DNA from: Muricea muricata
Lineage: Eukaryota > Cnidaria > Anthozoa > Malacalcyonacea > Plexauridae
Length of the DNA: 64,000 bases
NCBI GenBank assembly: GCA_963855995.1
Contig: OY979717.1
Location: 21,551,906 to 21,615,905, forward strand
Direction of reading: 5' to 3'
Made by a program: the position numbers and the translations under genes. Numbering within the stretch: the first letter of the stretch is position 1; each line of letters starts with the position of its first letter. Below the pieces are notes generated by a model. It was not told the origin of the DNA. It searched no databases and worked only from the letters and a program-made list of their open reading frames with translations. Positions 32,788-45,169 of the stretch are shown one piece after another.

Positions 32788-34377
32788 CACTGCCACTCAC
32801 GATATTACTTGTATATATCAGATATTTATGCCGTACGTATTCAAAATGAGCATTGCTATTCATTAAAACTTACGAACATCAAAACAAAGTTGTAAGAAGA
32901 TCTTTACGATGTTGATATTTGATGTTAGTCACATGACTGAAGAAATATGGCGTTGTTCCATATTTCAGGCGGACCACGCTATTATTTTTAAAAATATGAT
33001 AATACGACAGGACGTCGTTTTTAACTTAACTGGAAGTGGGAACGACATTCTTTAACCAAAAACAGCATAGGTAACAACTAGAGAATGTTTTAGCTAGAAA
33101 ATAAACAAACTTGGTGTCATAGTTGAAGGATTTTTCAAAGATTACGTGGAACGGTGGAAAAGAGGGATTCTGGATTTCTAAAATGGATAAGAGTGGGAAA
33201 TATTAGGCGTTTGAAGGAGAACTGTTCCTAAATTATCATGATCAATGTCTATCAACATTTTGAGAAAGTTTGCTTTGCCATATATCTTCAAAACTAGCAA
33301 TGATGGATTCCTGGTAAGCAATAATAATTCTAAAAGTACCTCCACTGGTGTGGTGGAATAAACGTTTGGCACTGGATTGAAGCAAAAAAATGCTTGAGAG
33401 CACAACAGAAGTTAGTCCTTTTGACGGGCAGACGAAATCAGCATGATAAAGCTTGGAAAATGTATACATGGGTTAGATTATTGATATTCAATGATGGTAT
33501 GTGACAAGCGAGGCTAAGGAGTTAACAAAAAAGTGGCAAAGTAAACGAGTTCTGCTGGTAACAGCGGAAATAGGGATCAGAGGTCTCTTTTGCACATTTA
33601 GGCACATATGAAGACATGTTGGTTGCTAATAATACAGATCTAAATGATCGTTCTACTACTTCTTTGGCAGGTACCTAAAACCTTTCATCAGAGGTTCCTT
33701 TTCCCAGCATTAGGGCATTATCATGTTGATCTCGACCTGGTCGTCTTGTCTTTCTCGACCTGTTCTGCTCTCAAGCATATTTTTTTCCTCAATCCAGTTC
33801 CAAACGTTTATTCCACGACACCAGTGGAGGTACTTTTAGAATTATTATTGCTTACCAGGAATCTATCATTGCTAGTTTTGAAGATATATGGCAAAGCAAA
33901 CATTCTCAAGATGTTGATAGAGGTTGATCGTGATAATTTACGAACAGTTCTCCTTCAAACGCCTAATACCTCCCATTCTTATCCATTTCAGAAATCCAGA
34001 ATCCCTCTTTTCCACCGTTCCACGTAATCTTTGAAAAATCCTTCAACTATGACACCAAGTTCGTTTATTTTCTAGCTAAAACATTCTCTTGTTGTTAGCT
34101 ATGCTGTTTTTGGTTAAAGAATCTCGTTTCCACTTCCAATTAAGTTAAAAACGACGTCCTGTCGTGTTATCATATTTTTAGAGCTAGTGGCGTGGTCCAC
34201 CCCAAAAATGGAACAACGCCATATTTGTTCAGTCATGTGACTAACTTTAAATATCAACATCGTAAAGATCTTCTCACAACTTTGTTTTGATGTTCGTAAG
34301 TTTCAATGAATAGCAATGCTCATTTTGAATACGTACGGCATAAATATCTCAAAAAGTAATATCGTGAGTCGCACTGT
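32788..34377. mobile_element. 1.6-kb palindromic element, arms about 670 bp
   Basis: Arm 1 (32788-33455) and arm 2 (33705-34377) are inverse copies with a spacer of about 250 bp. Examples: gccgtacgtattcaaaatga near 32830 and its inverse near 34320; aaaaacgacgtcctgtcgt near 34147 with its inverse near 33010. The outer ends read cactgccactcacgatatta and taatatcgtgagtcgcactg. The arms differ by scattered substitutions. Frames in the arms (PVEVLLELLLLTRN..) occur in both only because of the identity. Left of arm 1 is the edge of the Penelope-like pair. No TSD seen. Long-TIR DNA transposon derivative or foldback. Confidence 0.85.
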
Positions 34378-34379
34378 AT

Positions 34380-36160
34380 TGTCGAAACTTTGCTTCCTTT
34401 TTCTTTCAAAGAAATTGTAACAATTCTGCCTATAATCTAAGAATATATATTTAATTTTAGTTCTACAAATGCAAAAAGAGTCGGGGTAGCGGCAGAAAAA
34501 AAACGAGAGTGTCCATGTCGAAACGAAGGTTTGCGTTGCGTGGATTTTGGTTCCTGCGTTATTAAAAAAAGCTGCGCGCAAAAACAAGGAAACGTCAGCT
34601 ACTACTAAAACATCGTCTACAAATTTCGCTCATACAGTGTTTGAAAGATACAACATAGCCGTAGGGGCATCACAGTGTTCTTTATTGTGCGATGTTTCGT
34701 TTTATACGCCATTTTGGGAGCATGCAATACTAGTGTTATTTTTGCTGAATGCATGATTTGCATATATGCGCGTATTATTTGCATGATTATGTACTATTAT
34801 TCTTGATTATGCCACGTTGGTTTTTTCCTACTTGCTCTATAACTGTCATCATTGCCATATTTTATGTGTACATGTTTTGGTCTATGCATTAGATTTGACA
34901 GCATTATCAAACACCTATCGTCGTTGTTCTGTGGTTCTGGAAGTGTACGTATACATCCACATAAATAGCTAATGATTGTTGTAATTTATTGGGCGTTTGA
35001 CCAAAAGCCAAAAGGACGACATTCTTCTAGAGCTGTTGCCAACTGGTAAAGGAATTTTAGATTATGCTAAAAGTGTTGCTAATTTTGAAGGAATTGCGTC
35101 CTGCTGATCCAACAGCAAACCGGAGCGGTGTATTATTTTAGGTTTATTTATTCATATTTCCAGTTAGGAAAGCATTCAACTAATACTAAGCATACAGCTA
35201 AACAATAGTGAACTGAATTTTTTTAGCATTATCATGGTTGTCTGAATTTTTTGTCTAGGTTGTGCTAGTGAGCATGACGTTAAGCAGGGTTGTATGAAAA
35301 CTAACCACCCTGATCAGCAAATAATCTAGCAACCATACTTTCACAAGGAAATATCATCTAATGAGTTTCATTAACTGGCCTGCACATAATTCACAGGGGA
35401 AACTAATAAAAGGGGCGCCACTTGTAGCGCTTTTGGTGAGCAATAGTTATATATAAAATTGGGTGCGTCTTGCGAATTACTTCAGCCTGTATTGCGGCAT
35501 TAAATATATGAACAAAATAAACTTTTTGCGTTTCGCTTATTGCCGAAACCGCTTCATCAAAAATAAATAAAAATGGATAAAAAACAGTAAAACGTCACTA
35601 TCGTACCTCATAACAAGGCTAAACAAGCATTTGACAAACGTTCGTACACGACAAACACATTTGTTAGAGATGAAGTGTTGAGGGAGTACTTGAAGAGGAT
35701 TTTGTGGCAGCATGCAAGACGCTTCTTATAGTTTCCTTGTCCACGACTATTCTGCTTTCCTTGTCGCTTCAATTTTTCTCGTGTTTTCTTACTTTTATCA
35801 ATTACTTTCTGTACATGGCTGTTTAAAGGTACAGAAGATGAAGAAAGTTGAATCAGCCTCTTGGAAGCACACCAACGTTCCCAAGGAAAACCTGCACCCC
35901 TCCTGGCTGGTAGATAAGAATTGATCCATCTCTGTGACCACTCATTAATTAGCTGGTTTAAATGCTAACATGATATACTAAACACTAATTATTTTTTAAT
36001 TTCACAAGTTCTAGCATTACTTGCATTTCAAAATTAGGTTCTTTTAATTTGTCTCATTAACAACACCACATGATGCTGATTTGTCTTCATATGTTATTGA
36101 CTCTGGCCTTGAAAAACGGGAGAGAAACCTTTCCACAAGCTCAGTTGTTTTTGGATGGGT
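34380..36160. other. Unassigned stretch
   Basis: No recognised gene. The frames at 34547-34756 (KKAARKNKETSATTKTSSTN) and 35712-35924 are unconvincing. AT-rich. Confidence 0.35.
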
Positions 36161-36167
36161 TTCATTG

Positions 36168-36659
36168 CTATAAAGGGCGAGATATGCTTTGGATGTCTTT
36201 CTGTTGTTTTGATTTTGCGTAAAACAGTTTTTCATCATCGATTTTTCTTTGCAGTATGCTTGACAATAGAGTAGGCCAGAAAGGGTACGTTTTGTTTTCC
36301 ATAACCACCAGTGGCGGATCCAGGGTAAGTCAAAATAAATATAGCAGCTCAATTTTAAATTCAAAATAACTTTATAACACTGCCATAGGTTATGAATTTC
36401 AAAAGAATCTAGCCATGTAGTTGCTTTGAAGATATTTTAAAATGTAAGTATATCCTACAATGAGCTGTGGTAATTTATTTTGACTTACGCTAGATCTGCC
36501 ACTGATAACCACACCAACTCTCCAATTGCTCGATCGCTTACTGAAAACTTTCTTGTGTTTCAAATCTGTTCCTTTCAGATCTGGATGCCGGTAGAGGTGG
36601 TCGCTGTGATCTATTGCATTAAGAAATGTTCTGGCATGGAAAGACTCTTCCCTATACAA
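36168..36659 (-). pseudogene. Unknown reading frame split by a hAT MITE
   Basis: Minus strand. It begins MYREESFHARTFLNAIDHSD and continues LKHKKVFSKRSSNWRVGV up to 36513, where the MITE (36309-36504) enters. Leaving out the MITE and one copy of its TSD, the frame continues with no stop for 44 more codons (..MENKTYPFWPTLLSSILQ..) to TAG at 36168. No domain recognised. The frame could be an exon, a remnant of another transposon or chance. Confidence 0.3.
36309..36504. mobile_element. 196-bp hAT MITE with perfect 8-bp TSD
   Basis: It starts cagtggcggatccagggtaa and ends ttacgctagatctgccactg. The flanking duplication is ATAACCAC (36301-36308 and 36505-36512). CAGTGGCGGATC is a well-known hAT-type terminus and 8 bp is the hAT duplication length. 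TIRs are about 36 bp. Non-coding. Confidence 0.93.
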
Positions 36660-37453
36660 AGCAATTGATTAAAATTGCACTATGCCAAACCGGCAAGAGT
36701 ATTTTGATTTGTGTCAAATTGCGTATCTTTGCACATCTTGTTCACTAAGATAAACTCTTCCAATACTTCGTAGAAATCTACACGATTTGGGGTATATTTA
36801 GCAACATTGAGTAAAGTTCTCTGACTTACTTTTGTGTCCAGATTAAAAAAATGTAAATGAGTTAGTTCTATGCTAGAATATAGTTTTGTGTATTATATTT
36901 TGACATTTCAACCATTGGTCTTCTAAGCCCTGTATAGGCTCTTACTCTGTCTAATACCAGATATTTTACTTGTTCAAATCTAGCAATACCCAACTGAAGT
37001 GTATACCTAACCAAATTAAACTTCAATTCTCCATTTGGTTAAGCTTTCATACCTAAAGGTAACATATTGGTTTTAGGAATCGAAGATCAATCACCATTCT
37101 TCTTAGTGCTTCTAATGCCTTCGAATTTTTATCTAGCACAGGCTTGTCTCTTTCATTCTCCACAAGAGGACATTGCCATCTTAAATAAGTATCGTTTCTT
37201 TTCACACAGCACAGTGGAAGAATTCCATGATCTAGCATGATCATTACTACATGTCCACAATATCTTCAGCCTTCAGTTTTCTTCAGTCTGCCCGCATATT
37301 GGCTTGAACATGTGTCATTCTGACAAACTTAGAGAGATGATAGTACCATATAGACGTCAACAACAGCACGTTCCTTATTGATACTCCATCTCAAAAGAGC
37401 GCTGTTCTTTCCAACACTTTTTATGACATCAAACATTAAAACACCTTCTCGAC

Positions 37454-38008
37454 ATGCCTTACGAAAATCGGTCACCGGTGATGTATGACATATACATCAC
37501 AAGATACATCAAAGGAACAATCGATTATGGTATCACATTCGATGGAAATAAAGAAACCGATGTCGAGTTAAAAGGCTATGTTGATGATGATTGGGAAAGT
37601 AATCCAAATGGTCGTAAATCACATTCAGAATATTTGTTCACAGTATGCGGAGGAGTGATCACTTGGGCAAGTAAGAAACAAAGTGTTGTCCCACTTTCGT
37701 CAACTGAAGCACAATATGTAGCTGCATCGTTAGCAAGTGAAGACGTAATTTAGCTACGAGCGTTAATCGGAGATATAAGTTTTGTTGAAAAGAAACCAAC
37801 GGTGATTAACGAAGATAATCTAGGAACTATTGCATTATCAAAAATCCAAAGTATCATCCATAAGAACGAAACATCTGAATATCACTTTATCCGTGACAAG
37901 TAGCAAAGAAAGAACTTATTCCGGACTATTGTCCCGCGGAACAAATGTTAGCAGACCTACTGACAAACCATTTAGGTGACAAAACCATACTGACAAAACC
38001 AATCTGGT
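37454..38008 (+). pseudogene. Ty1/copia RNase H remnant
   Basis: It reads YIKGTIDYGITFDGNKETDV, GYVDDDWESNPNGRKSHSEY and SKKQSVVPLSSTEAQYVAAS, then a stop where a Trp is normally found, then LRALIGDISFVEKKPTVINEDN, IHKNETSEYHFIRDK and, after one shift, EQMLADLLTNHL. These are the C-terminal RNase H motifs of Ty1/copia Pol in the right order. No LTR or RT part was recognised nearby. The end touches the palindromic complex that starts at 38003. Confidence 0.85.
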
Positions 38009-38044
38009 TTTTGCCCTAGATAAAGCACAAGTATGTGATAAATA

Positions 38045-38197
38045 GGTTATCACATTCGAGACTCGGTAATATCAGTTTTATCGCTCTCGTTACGATATCA
38101 GATTTTGTCCCTCGTTCGCTGCGCTCACTCGAGAGAAAATATGATATCGTCTCTCGAGCGATAAAACTGATATCACCTCGCCTCTCATATGATAACC
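38045..38197. mobile_element. 153-bp palindromic MITE, TA target, copy 1
   Basis: It begins ggttatcacattcgagac and ends catatgataacc with TA on both sides. Arms pair almost end to end (cagttttatcgct / gcgataaaactga; gatatca). The apex cctcgttcgctgcgctcact is GC-rich. TA duplication fits Tc1/mariner-type insertion. Confidence 0.85.
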
Positions 38198-38378
38198 TAT
38201 ACATGAGAAAAACACAAAGGAAATCATAGCCGTGACTAGAGTCTATATACGAGATAAGACACATGTCGATTTTCACAAATCTTTTACTTCGATTTTCTCG
38301 GCTTATACAACATCTATATTGAAAATTCTTTTATGAACAAACAGACAAGATGGGTATAAAATGAATCGATTTAGAAGT

Positions 38379-38477
38379 CATTTAAAACACTCGCAATTCG
38401 CGCTTTATCAGATATACAACGCTCGGCTTCGCCTCGCGTTGTATGTGTGATAAAGCACTCCTGCGCGTGTTTTAAAT
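38379..38477. mobile_element. 99-bp palindrome between the two inverted copies
   Basis: Ends atttaaaacactcgc and gcgtgttttaaat; inner pairs gctttatca / tgataaagc and acaacgc / gcgttgt; apex tcggcttcgcctcg. Same design as the neighbouring palindromes but different sequence. Flanked by at-rich sequence; TSD unclear. Confidence 0.75.
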
Positions 38478-38479
38478 AT

Positions 38480-38762
<283 letters not shown>

Positions 38763-38999
38763 TATTTATCACATACTTGTGCCTTTATCTAGAGCAAAAA
38801 CCAGATTACATTTTCAAATTATTTATACTTCGAGTACATTTTAAAATGAACTCAAAATTATTGTTTAAAATACGGTAAACAGGTAGAAATTACAAAAACA
38901 AACAAAAAATAACTTATCTTTTAATAGCTGCAAATTTCTTTGTGTTATTTTCCTTGTATTATTTTATATTTTTATTGTTATCTCTCTATCGATCCTTCA

Positions 39000-39500
39000 A
39001 TCGGACGCCATCTTTGTTTTGAGCGGGACAAAAAACGATATCGCGGGACAAAAAACGATATCACGGGACATATCGTTTTTATGTCACCGTTTTATCGCCC
39101 GGATAAAGGCACAAGTATGTGATAAATATATATATCAAGATTCAGAACATATATCAAGAGTCAAATATATATTTACCAAGATTCAAATATATATATCAAA
39201 ATTCAAATATATGTATCGCGATCACATCAATAACAAAATGGTAAAAAGTGAAAACATCAACAAATAGCTCACATCTAAAGCAATTCGCTCTCAACATTAA
39301 CAATTTGGTCACAGCATTTTAAAATAGATTGTTCACAGCATTAACAAATAGCTCACATCAATAACAAAATGATCACAGCATCAACAAATATATTTCAGAT
39401 CAAAAGCAAATCGCTCACAACATTAAGAAAAAGTTTACATCAACTGAAACAAGTGGGTCACAACATTAACAAGTATAGCCACAGCACCACCAACTCGTAA
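39000..39500. repeat. Mixed tandem words (atatatcaagattcaa; tcacatcaataacaaaat)
   Basis: 39025-39080 has gcgggacaaaaaacgatatc about three times in direct and inverse form. 39130-39250 repeats atatatcaagattcaaatat. 39230-39490 repeats (c/t)tcac(a/g)(a/g)catcaa(t/c)aaca about every 25-30 bp. The middle part recurs in inverse form at 40100-40205. Confidence 0.7.
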
Positions 39501-39728
39501 TATTGTAATCTGTCTTCAATTGATTTGTAATCAACTTTTTATCAATGAACATATTTGCCCTTATTAAAGATGGCTAATAATTATGAAATAGAACTTTACT
39601 ATGTATCAGTAAAGTCTTTCAGTGTGATATTTACGCCTTTGAAGGTATTTTAAAGCAGTTTTCAGTGATATTCCTCGGCCACGTGTGTTGTGTGTTGTTG
39701 TCCTACACAAGTAAATGGAGACTCGCAC

Positions 39729-40092
39729 GAAACATGCCCAAGTTGAAACGGTCGTATCTTGCCTTAAATCCGTTCTTTTTCGAAATGAATGACATCACAG
39801 TAGTAGATTGTTTTACACAAGCAATGTGATTTTTTGTCCAACTAAATTTGTCATGCGCAATACAGAGCGATTTGAAACAGTTTTAACGTCCAAATTCGGG
39901 CAGGAATGCATGCGGGAAATTAAACATCGTTAAAACTGTTTCAAATCGCTCTTTATAACGCAGGAAAATTCGGCTGGACAAAGAAAACACATTGCTTTTG
40001 TGGAGCAATCCTTCTACTTTCTTGTGATGTCATTAGTGATGAGAAAGAACGGATTTAAAACGAGATACATGACTGTTTGAACGTGGGTATGT
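39729..40092. mobile_element. 364-bp palindromic element
   Basis: The outer parts acatgcccaagttgaaac and its inverse near 40075, cttaaatccgttctttttcg and its inverse near 40045, and gagcgatttgaaacagtttt at 39868 with its inverse at about 39935 show arms pairing over about 160 bp. It sits inside a wider inverted repeat (39130-39260 with 40100-40205). Non-coding. Confidence 0.8.
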
Positions 40093-41261
40093 TTGATGTT
40101 GGGATCATTTTGTTATTGATGTGTTTTGTTATTGATGTGATCTTGATACATATGTTTAAATCTTGATATATATATTTGAATCTTGATACATATGTACTTG
40201 AAACTTGATGTTTTGTCCCTTTTTATCAAGCATAGGTTTGTTGTGACAAAAAGACTTTAGACTTTACAGTTCTGATATACCACACGCGCAGACGCACCAT
40301 AGAAAATTGTAAATTTGTGTTTGATCAATGATGGCGCGTGTCAAATGCAGATAACAAGTATTTAATTTTTGTTGATCCTGAGTTTTCCGGGAACTCCGGT
40401 TTCAGGGAAGGTTGACGGGGTAAGTTAGCTAATCCTGGCCCGTGCGCACATTAATTGGCTCGCGCTGTTGAGCCTTCTCTCATGTGAAACATTGGTTTTC
40501 GGTGGGGTGCGGTCATTGGGTGGCTCATGCCTCTGGAAGCATATACCCGTAGAACTGCTTCCTCTCGAATCTGCCCTCCCCCCCCCTCTTTTTGACGATA
40601 GATTGTCGTCCTATGGTTTCAACTCTTCATCAAAATTTTAAAACACTCAAATTCATCAGAATCTTTCACCAACAAAACAACCTAGTTGCTCTCCAGATTC
40701 TGAGACTTGGGATTGTATTCAGGATAGAGTCAAAGATGACAACGCTCACTAAATCAAAGCCGTGTGTAATCATGTTTCGAATTGTTTAGCTATGTTTAGC
40801 AATCTTTTATGGCAAGACCTTTGCAAGAAGGAAAATCGAAGTTTGCAAGATTAATAACTGTTGTCTTTTTTGACTTTCTGTGGGCCGTTTCCTTCTTGAT
40901 TAAGCTTGATTGATATGCCATTACGTTCAGTGTCCTTGATATAGGAGTCAATTATATACGGCCTTGGGTTTAATTCCCAAACACTGAATGGCAGTCTTTA
41001 GTTCTTTCAAGTAACGAGATAACATTGCCACTAGATGGTACTGGGTTATCGATAATTTTGCCTAAACTGCAGACAAACACATAATATATTCTGTAAGCCT
41101 TGGCTCTGAACTCCGCGATTTAGTTTGTGTCAACGAGAAAGCTTGACCTTCAAAGTTTGTATATAACCGTGCATTTTGAACATCACAAGTAAACTAAGTG
41201 CCTCGCAGTTGTTTTAAAAGCTGTTAAGGCTTACAGCATACACTGTGTTTGTCAAATTGGT

Positions 41262-41490
41262 TACAGGCGTGACATAGTGTCGATTAGGCAGTGATAGAGC
41301 AGTGCCATTCGTGTTGTAATTACCCTGTTAGCTGTTCTAAGTTACCTCTGCAATTCAGTTTGTATAAAGTATGAACATTGTGTTTCTCTGTCGTTGTTTA
41401 GCGTGTTGAGAAGATGGTTACTGGCGTGACATAGCGCAAAGTCATAACGCAGTGCCACCTTGTTGCAATGTAATCTCATTAGTTGAAAGA
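41262..41490 (+). repeat. Direct repeat, spacing 152 bp
   Basis: The phrase ggttac(a/t)ggcgtgacatag then (a)gcagtgccac/att.gtg/ttg.aatgtaat occurs at 41262 and 41414. It is inside the interval with long inverted arms. Confidence 0.6.
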
Positions 41491-41860
41491 GCTAAAGACT
41501 TTTATTTATTTATGTATTTATTTAACTTTGCCATTAACACAAACAGAAAAACTGCCATAAAGATAATTACACTATATACACATATACAATGGCTTAGGAA
41601 AACTACCACAGCATGGGCCGATTACGTTAGTCCTCTTTGACAGTAATTAAAAATGAACAAGTAGAATAACACTGTAGAATAAGTCTAAAAAGATAAAAAA
41701 GATAAATTCCAACATAGTTCATTTCTTAAGGGTAAATTAGTTGAAGTAATAGAAAGTTTAAGTGAGTTATATAATAACTAGTAGTCTAACATGCGATAAT
41801 AACATTGGGCTATTTAGACAACAGCTACCCATCTAATGAATGAACTATATATGGCTGTAG

Positions 41861-42621
41861 CTAGAAACAGCAGATATTCCTGCTGTTAAGTTGCCTAACA
41901 CTGTGACACTTGAGACAGATTGTCTTCCACGTCTGTGGAACTTCTACATCGAACATTGTCAGTGTTGCAGAAAGATGATATTTAAACAGAGCAGATTTGA
42001 AAGTCATGAAGGAAATATCTGGATTGCGAAGTTCGTCCGAGACAGAATTCCATATGCGTGGCACACGAACCATGTAGCTGTTTTGATGACACAGCGTTCT
42101 TACTTTTGGGATTTTGTAAGAGGCAAGTGTGTTGTTTGTTGATCTCAGATTTATGGCTTGATTTGCAACTTGTTCAGGCACTATGTCTGTTTTAATTAAT
42201 CCATGGGCGCACTTGAACAAGAAGAGGATGTCGAGGTATTCGTGCCAGTAACAAAGGGGCAGCATCGTCGGAGAAGCAAGTCTTGTTTCGTACGGAGTGC
42301 CCGTTTTAAAAGGTAAACCAAGTATGAATTTAGTTGCTCTGCGTTGTATTCGTTCGAGTTCCATACACATGGTGATGGTTTCTGGACTTGTAAGGCGTAC
42401 GCAGGATGAGATCGCACTAGTGTGAGGTAAAGCGAACGTCTGGTGTTCGAGTTTTTCACGTGAATAGTGGAGCGTTTAATCATTCCCAACATACGGTTAT
42501 CCTTGCTGACTTGCTCGTATGTCTGTTTGTTCCATTTAAGGTCTGAAGAAATTATAACACAAAGATCTTTCTGGGAATTGACGTGCTCTAAAGTTTTACC
42601 GTTGATGACATTGTCAGCCAC
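41861..42621 (-). pseudogene. CR1-like LINE, 3' end of ORF2
   Basis: Minus strand. 42621-42380: GKTLEHVNSQKDLCVIISSD then LKWNKQTYEQVSKDNRMLGM, the segment after the RT palm in CR1-like LINEs (..E..DLGV.I..DL.W..H......K.N..LG.IKR). After one frameshift, 42370-41861: LERIQRRATKFILGLPFKTG, YLDILFLFKCAHGLIKTDI and MVRVPRIWNSVSDELRNPDI, the usual C-terminus (E.IQRRATK.I; R..R.WN.L...). Stop at 41861. 5'-truncated, as usual for LINEs. It lies wholly inside the long inverted arms. Confidence 0.85.
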
Positions 42622-43319
42622 TAAAGGATGGTGTTTTCTTGTAATACTTTATACTTTGCATTTCGAGGCGTTGAATTTTAATCTCCATTCAGTGTTCTGC
42701 CATTCAGTGTTTGGGAATTAAACCCAAGGCCATATATAAATTAAATGACTCCTATATCAAGGGCACTGAACGTAATGGCATATCAAGCTCGATCACGAAG
42801 AAAACGGCCGACGGAAAGTCAACAAAGACAGCAGCTATTAATTTTGCGCATTTTTCCGACTTTCCTTCTCGCAAAGAATTCACCATAAATATCGTTAAAC
42901 ATAGCTATACAACTTAAAACATGACCAGAAAGCGTTGATTTAGTTAGCGTCGTCTTCATTCCCGAAAGAAAACGCTTGTTTTAAGGCTTTAAAGTGTTTG
43001 CGCAACTTTGCCATCCATGCTTGTACCGTAAGCTTTGGGAAGACGTCCGCCCCATATATTTGGCACTGTAGTTTTATAGTGTGGTGGTTTAATGGTGCCT
43101 TGAAGTCTTCTTGTCGTTAATTCTCATCGAAGACAACTTGTCCTCTCGAACGAAGGGAAATAACGGCGAGAAGTCTTCAATACACCAACCCCACAGGTCT
43201 GTCCCCAACAGTCAAGAGAAAGAAATTTGCTTAAATATTAGTTAAAACGCCAGGCAAATAACGTTTGCCTCCTGGGCTTCGCGGTACTGCCTACTGTTTT
43301 CCTGCACTCCACGCCCAGC

Positions 43320-43405
43320 TTTGATTTCAGTTTTGGGTGGATCGAGGACCGATCAAGCCCAACCCCTGTTGAGCTTGAACGGTTCCCGATCCGCCCAAAA
43401 TCAAA
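43320..43405. mobile_element. 86-bp palindrome
   Basis: tttgatttcagttttgggtg pairs with cgcccaaaatcaaa; ggatcg with cgatcc; tcaagcccaac with ttgagcttga. The apex is about cccctg. Probably the core of a MITE. No TSD found. Confidence 0.7.
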
Positions 43406-43929
43406 GTCAAACGACACGTGCAATTCGGAAGACAGTTACCTTTACCTCTTGGCCACGGAAGGAAAGATGTTTGCCAACGACATCACAAAGGGGTCTTTTC
43501 TTGCTCATGAGCACGCAAATAAAAAAAATTAACAAAAACGTCCCTACAGGCGTTTTTAGGCGAAATAACTAAGTAAACTAAAGTAAAGAAGTAGAAGAAA
43601 GACCTGAGTTAGAAATAATGGCAAAAACACCTCATTCGGGTAATAAAAACTTATTTTCACCTTTGTACATAGATGATCAAACATTGTACATACGGGTATT
43701 TTCTGGCATACAATGGTCATCTGACGTCATTTGTTGCTAGTTCCTCTAACACGAAGCTTCACTAAAAATCTCTCCTCTTGCACCAAATATTTAGACACCA
43801 AAAGTCTTCAAAGTTCCACAGAAATGGCGCGGGATTCCACATAAATGGCGACGAAGACACAAAGAAGACATCTTGGGCAAATTTGAGCTAAAATGTCGAA
43901 GAAATGGGGAAAAAATTGAGGACGAACAT

Positions 43930-44452
43930 ATGCCGTCGTCGAGAAAATTTAAAATCAAAATGGCGTCGGTCTTCTTCTCCGAACTAAAGACGCAACGAAA
44001 ATTGCTTCAGTGTAGTTGGACATCAACAATATTGAAATTTTATTACACATGTAAGTATTCTGTAACTAATCTGCGTATGTATTAGTTGTTAAATGTTCTC
44101 TTGTTTGGCGAAAATTCGGTTTGCTCACCAGGTCGAAATTTTAATTCATAATTTCATAAATTTCAGTCTAATGCACTGGTATATAAGATTGTGCTTCTAT
44201 TTCTCTCTCTAGCTAAGCCGTCAGGGAATTGTTCGAAATGGAACAACGATGACTTGATTAAAACAGGACCTTTTCAAGGTAAAATAATTTTATCTAAATT
44301 CTGGGTCATTTACCTCCACAACTGATTCAGTCTAAAATGTTCAGATATCAATTTTGTTTGAGGTTTTTATTCCTAACCGACATATTTTGTTTTACATTTT
44401 AGATATTCCAGAGGTATCGCGAGACTACCACGTGACAAATTCGATGCAATGA
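43930..44452 (+). CDS. Unknown small protein, three in-phase exons (78 residues)
   Basis: Exon 1 43930-44050 (MPSSRKFKIKMASVFFSELK.., donor GTAAGTAT), exon 2 44213-44278 (acceptor ttctctctctag; KPSGNCSKWNNDDLIKTGPF; donor GTAAAA), exon 3 from 44403 (acceptor ttacattttag; DIPEVSRDYHVTNSMQ, stop at 44450-44452; donor GTAAGA after 44471). Exit and entry phases fit at both joints (one base + two bases, twice) and no stop occurs. The second ATG at 43960 has a better context (aaaATGG). I recognise no domain and see no signal peptide or membrane segment. Exon-like blocks continue at 45949-46082 and 46225-46327, which would be 3' UTR, or the transcript may be non-coding. Only transcript data can decide. 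Confidence 0.4.
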
Positions 44453-45169
44453 CGTTCAAGAGGATTTAGTGGTAAGAAAACCAAATATTAGAATACACTT
44501 ACTGTCATTAATTGTAAATTCTCTATTCTAACCCCTATCCGTTAAAACTTCTTTCTGCTTAAATATCTTTTCATGTACGATCAAAATTATTTTGGCAACA
44601 CAAGTAATGAAGTAATCGTGCTCTCGTCTCAAACCTTTCTGCCCAGCAAGACCACACCCACTGTATGGGGATCAATAGAGCATTTATGATGATGATTATT
44701 ATTATGTATCGAGCGTTGTATCGATAGTTTCTTCATTATTTCTTCATAAACTTATTGTAACTTACTTTTCCTCTTCTGTCGTTGTTATTTTTCTTCAAAC
44801 CCTCTTCTGTCCACTGATACACTGCAATCTGTACAAGAAACAGGAAACTCAGATTTTTAGCTCTAATTCAAAGGGAATTCCGAGTTAGGGTCAAGTGAGA
44901 ACTCGTTACGTGCGAATATTGTTAACAACTAGTTTTAATTCCTGCCTTCATTCCAATTACATCCTTTACTTCCTTCCTTCCTTCCTCCTTTGTGGTTACT
45001 GGAATTATCCATTCAGTTTGACAATAATATTTATATGATAACTACACTGAAATACTTAGTTTTATTCATTTATTTTACCACCTCATCGTCATCTAGCTAT
45101 AACAGCCTTGACTAGTTGCCCGAGTCCGGTTGAATACCGATATTTTACAATTCTAACCACCCTTTTCCT

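Larger units (their letters stand above)
40735..42945. repeat. 2.2-kb interval bounded by inverted arms of about 240-260 bp
   Basis: Arm 1 (40735-40992) and arm 2 (42707-42945) are inverse copies, about 80% similar by eye. Shared words include gatatgccattacgttcagt, gatataggagtca and gggtttaattcccaaacact followed by gaatggcag. Between them lie the LINE 3' remnant (41861-42621) and a direct repeat (41262-41490). No target duplication found at the outer limits. Confidence 0.8.

Noticed and set aside
33178-34027. Similar frames in both arms (PVEVLLELLLLTRN) as a gene pair
   Set aside because: They are inverse copies of palindrome DNA; changes between them are not biased to silent sites by eye.
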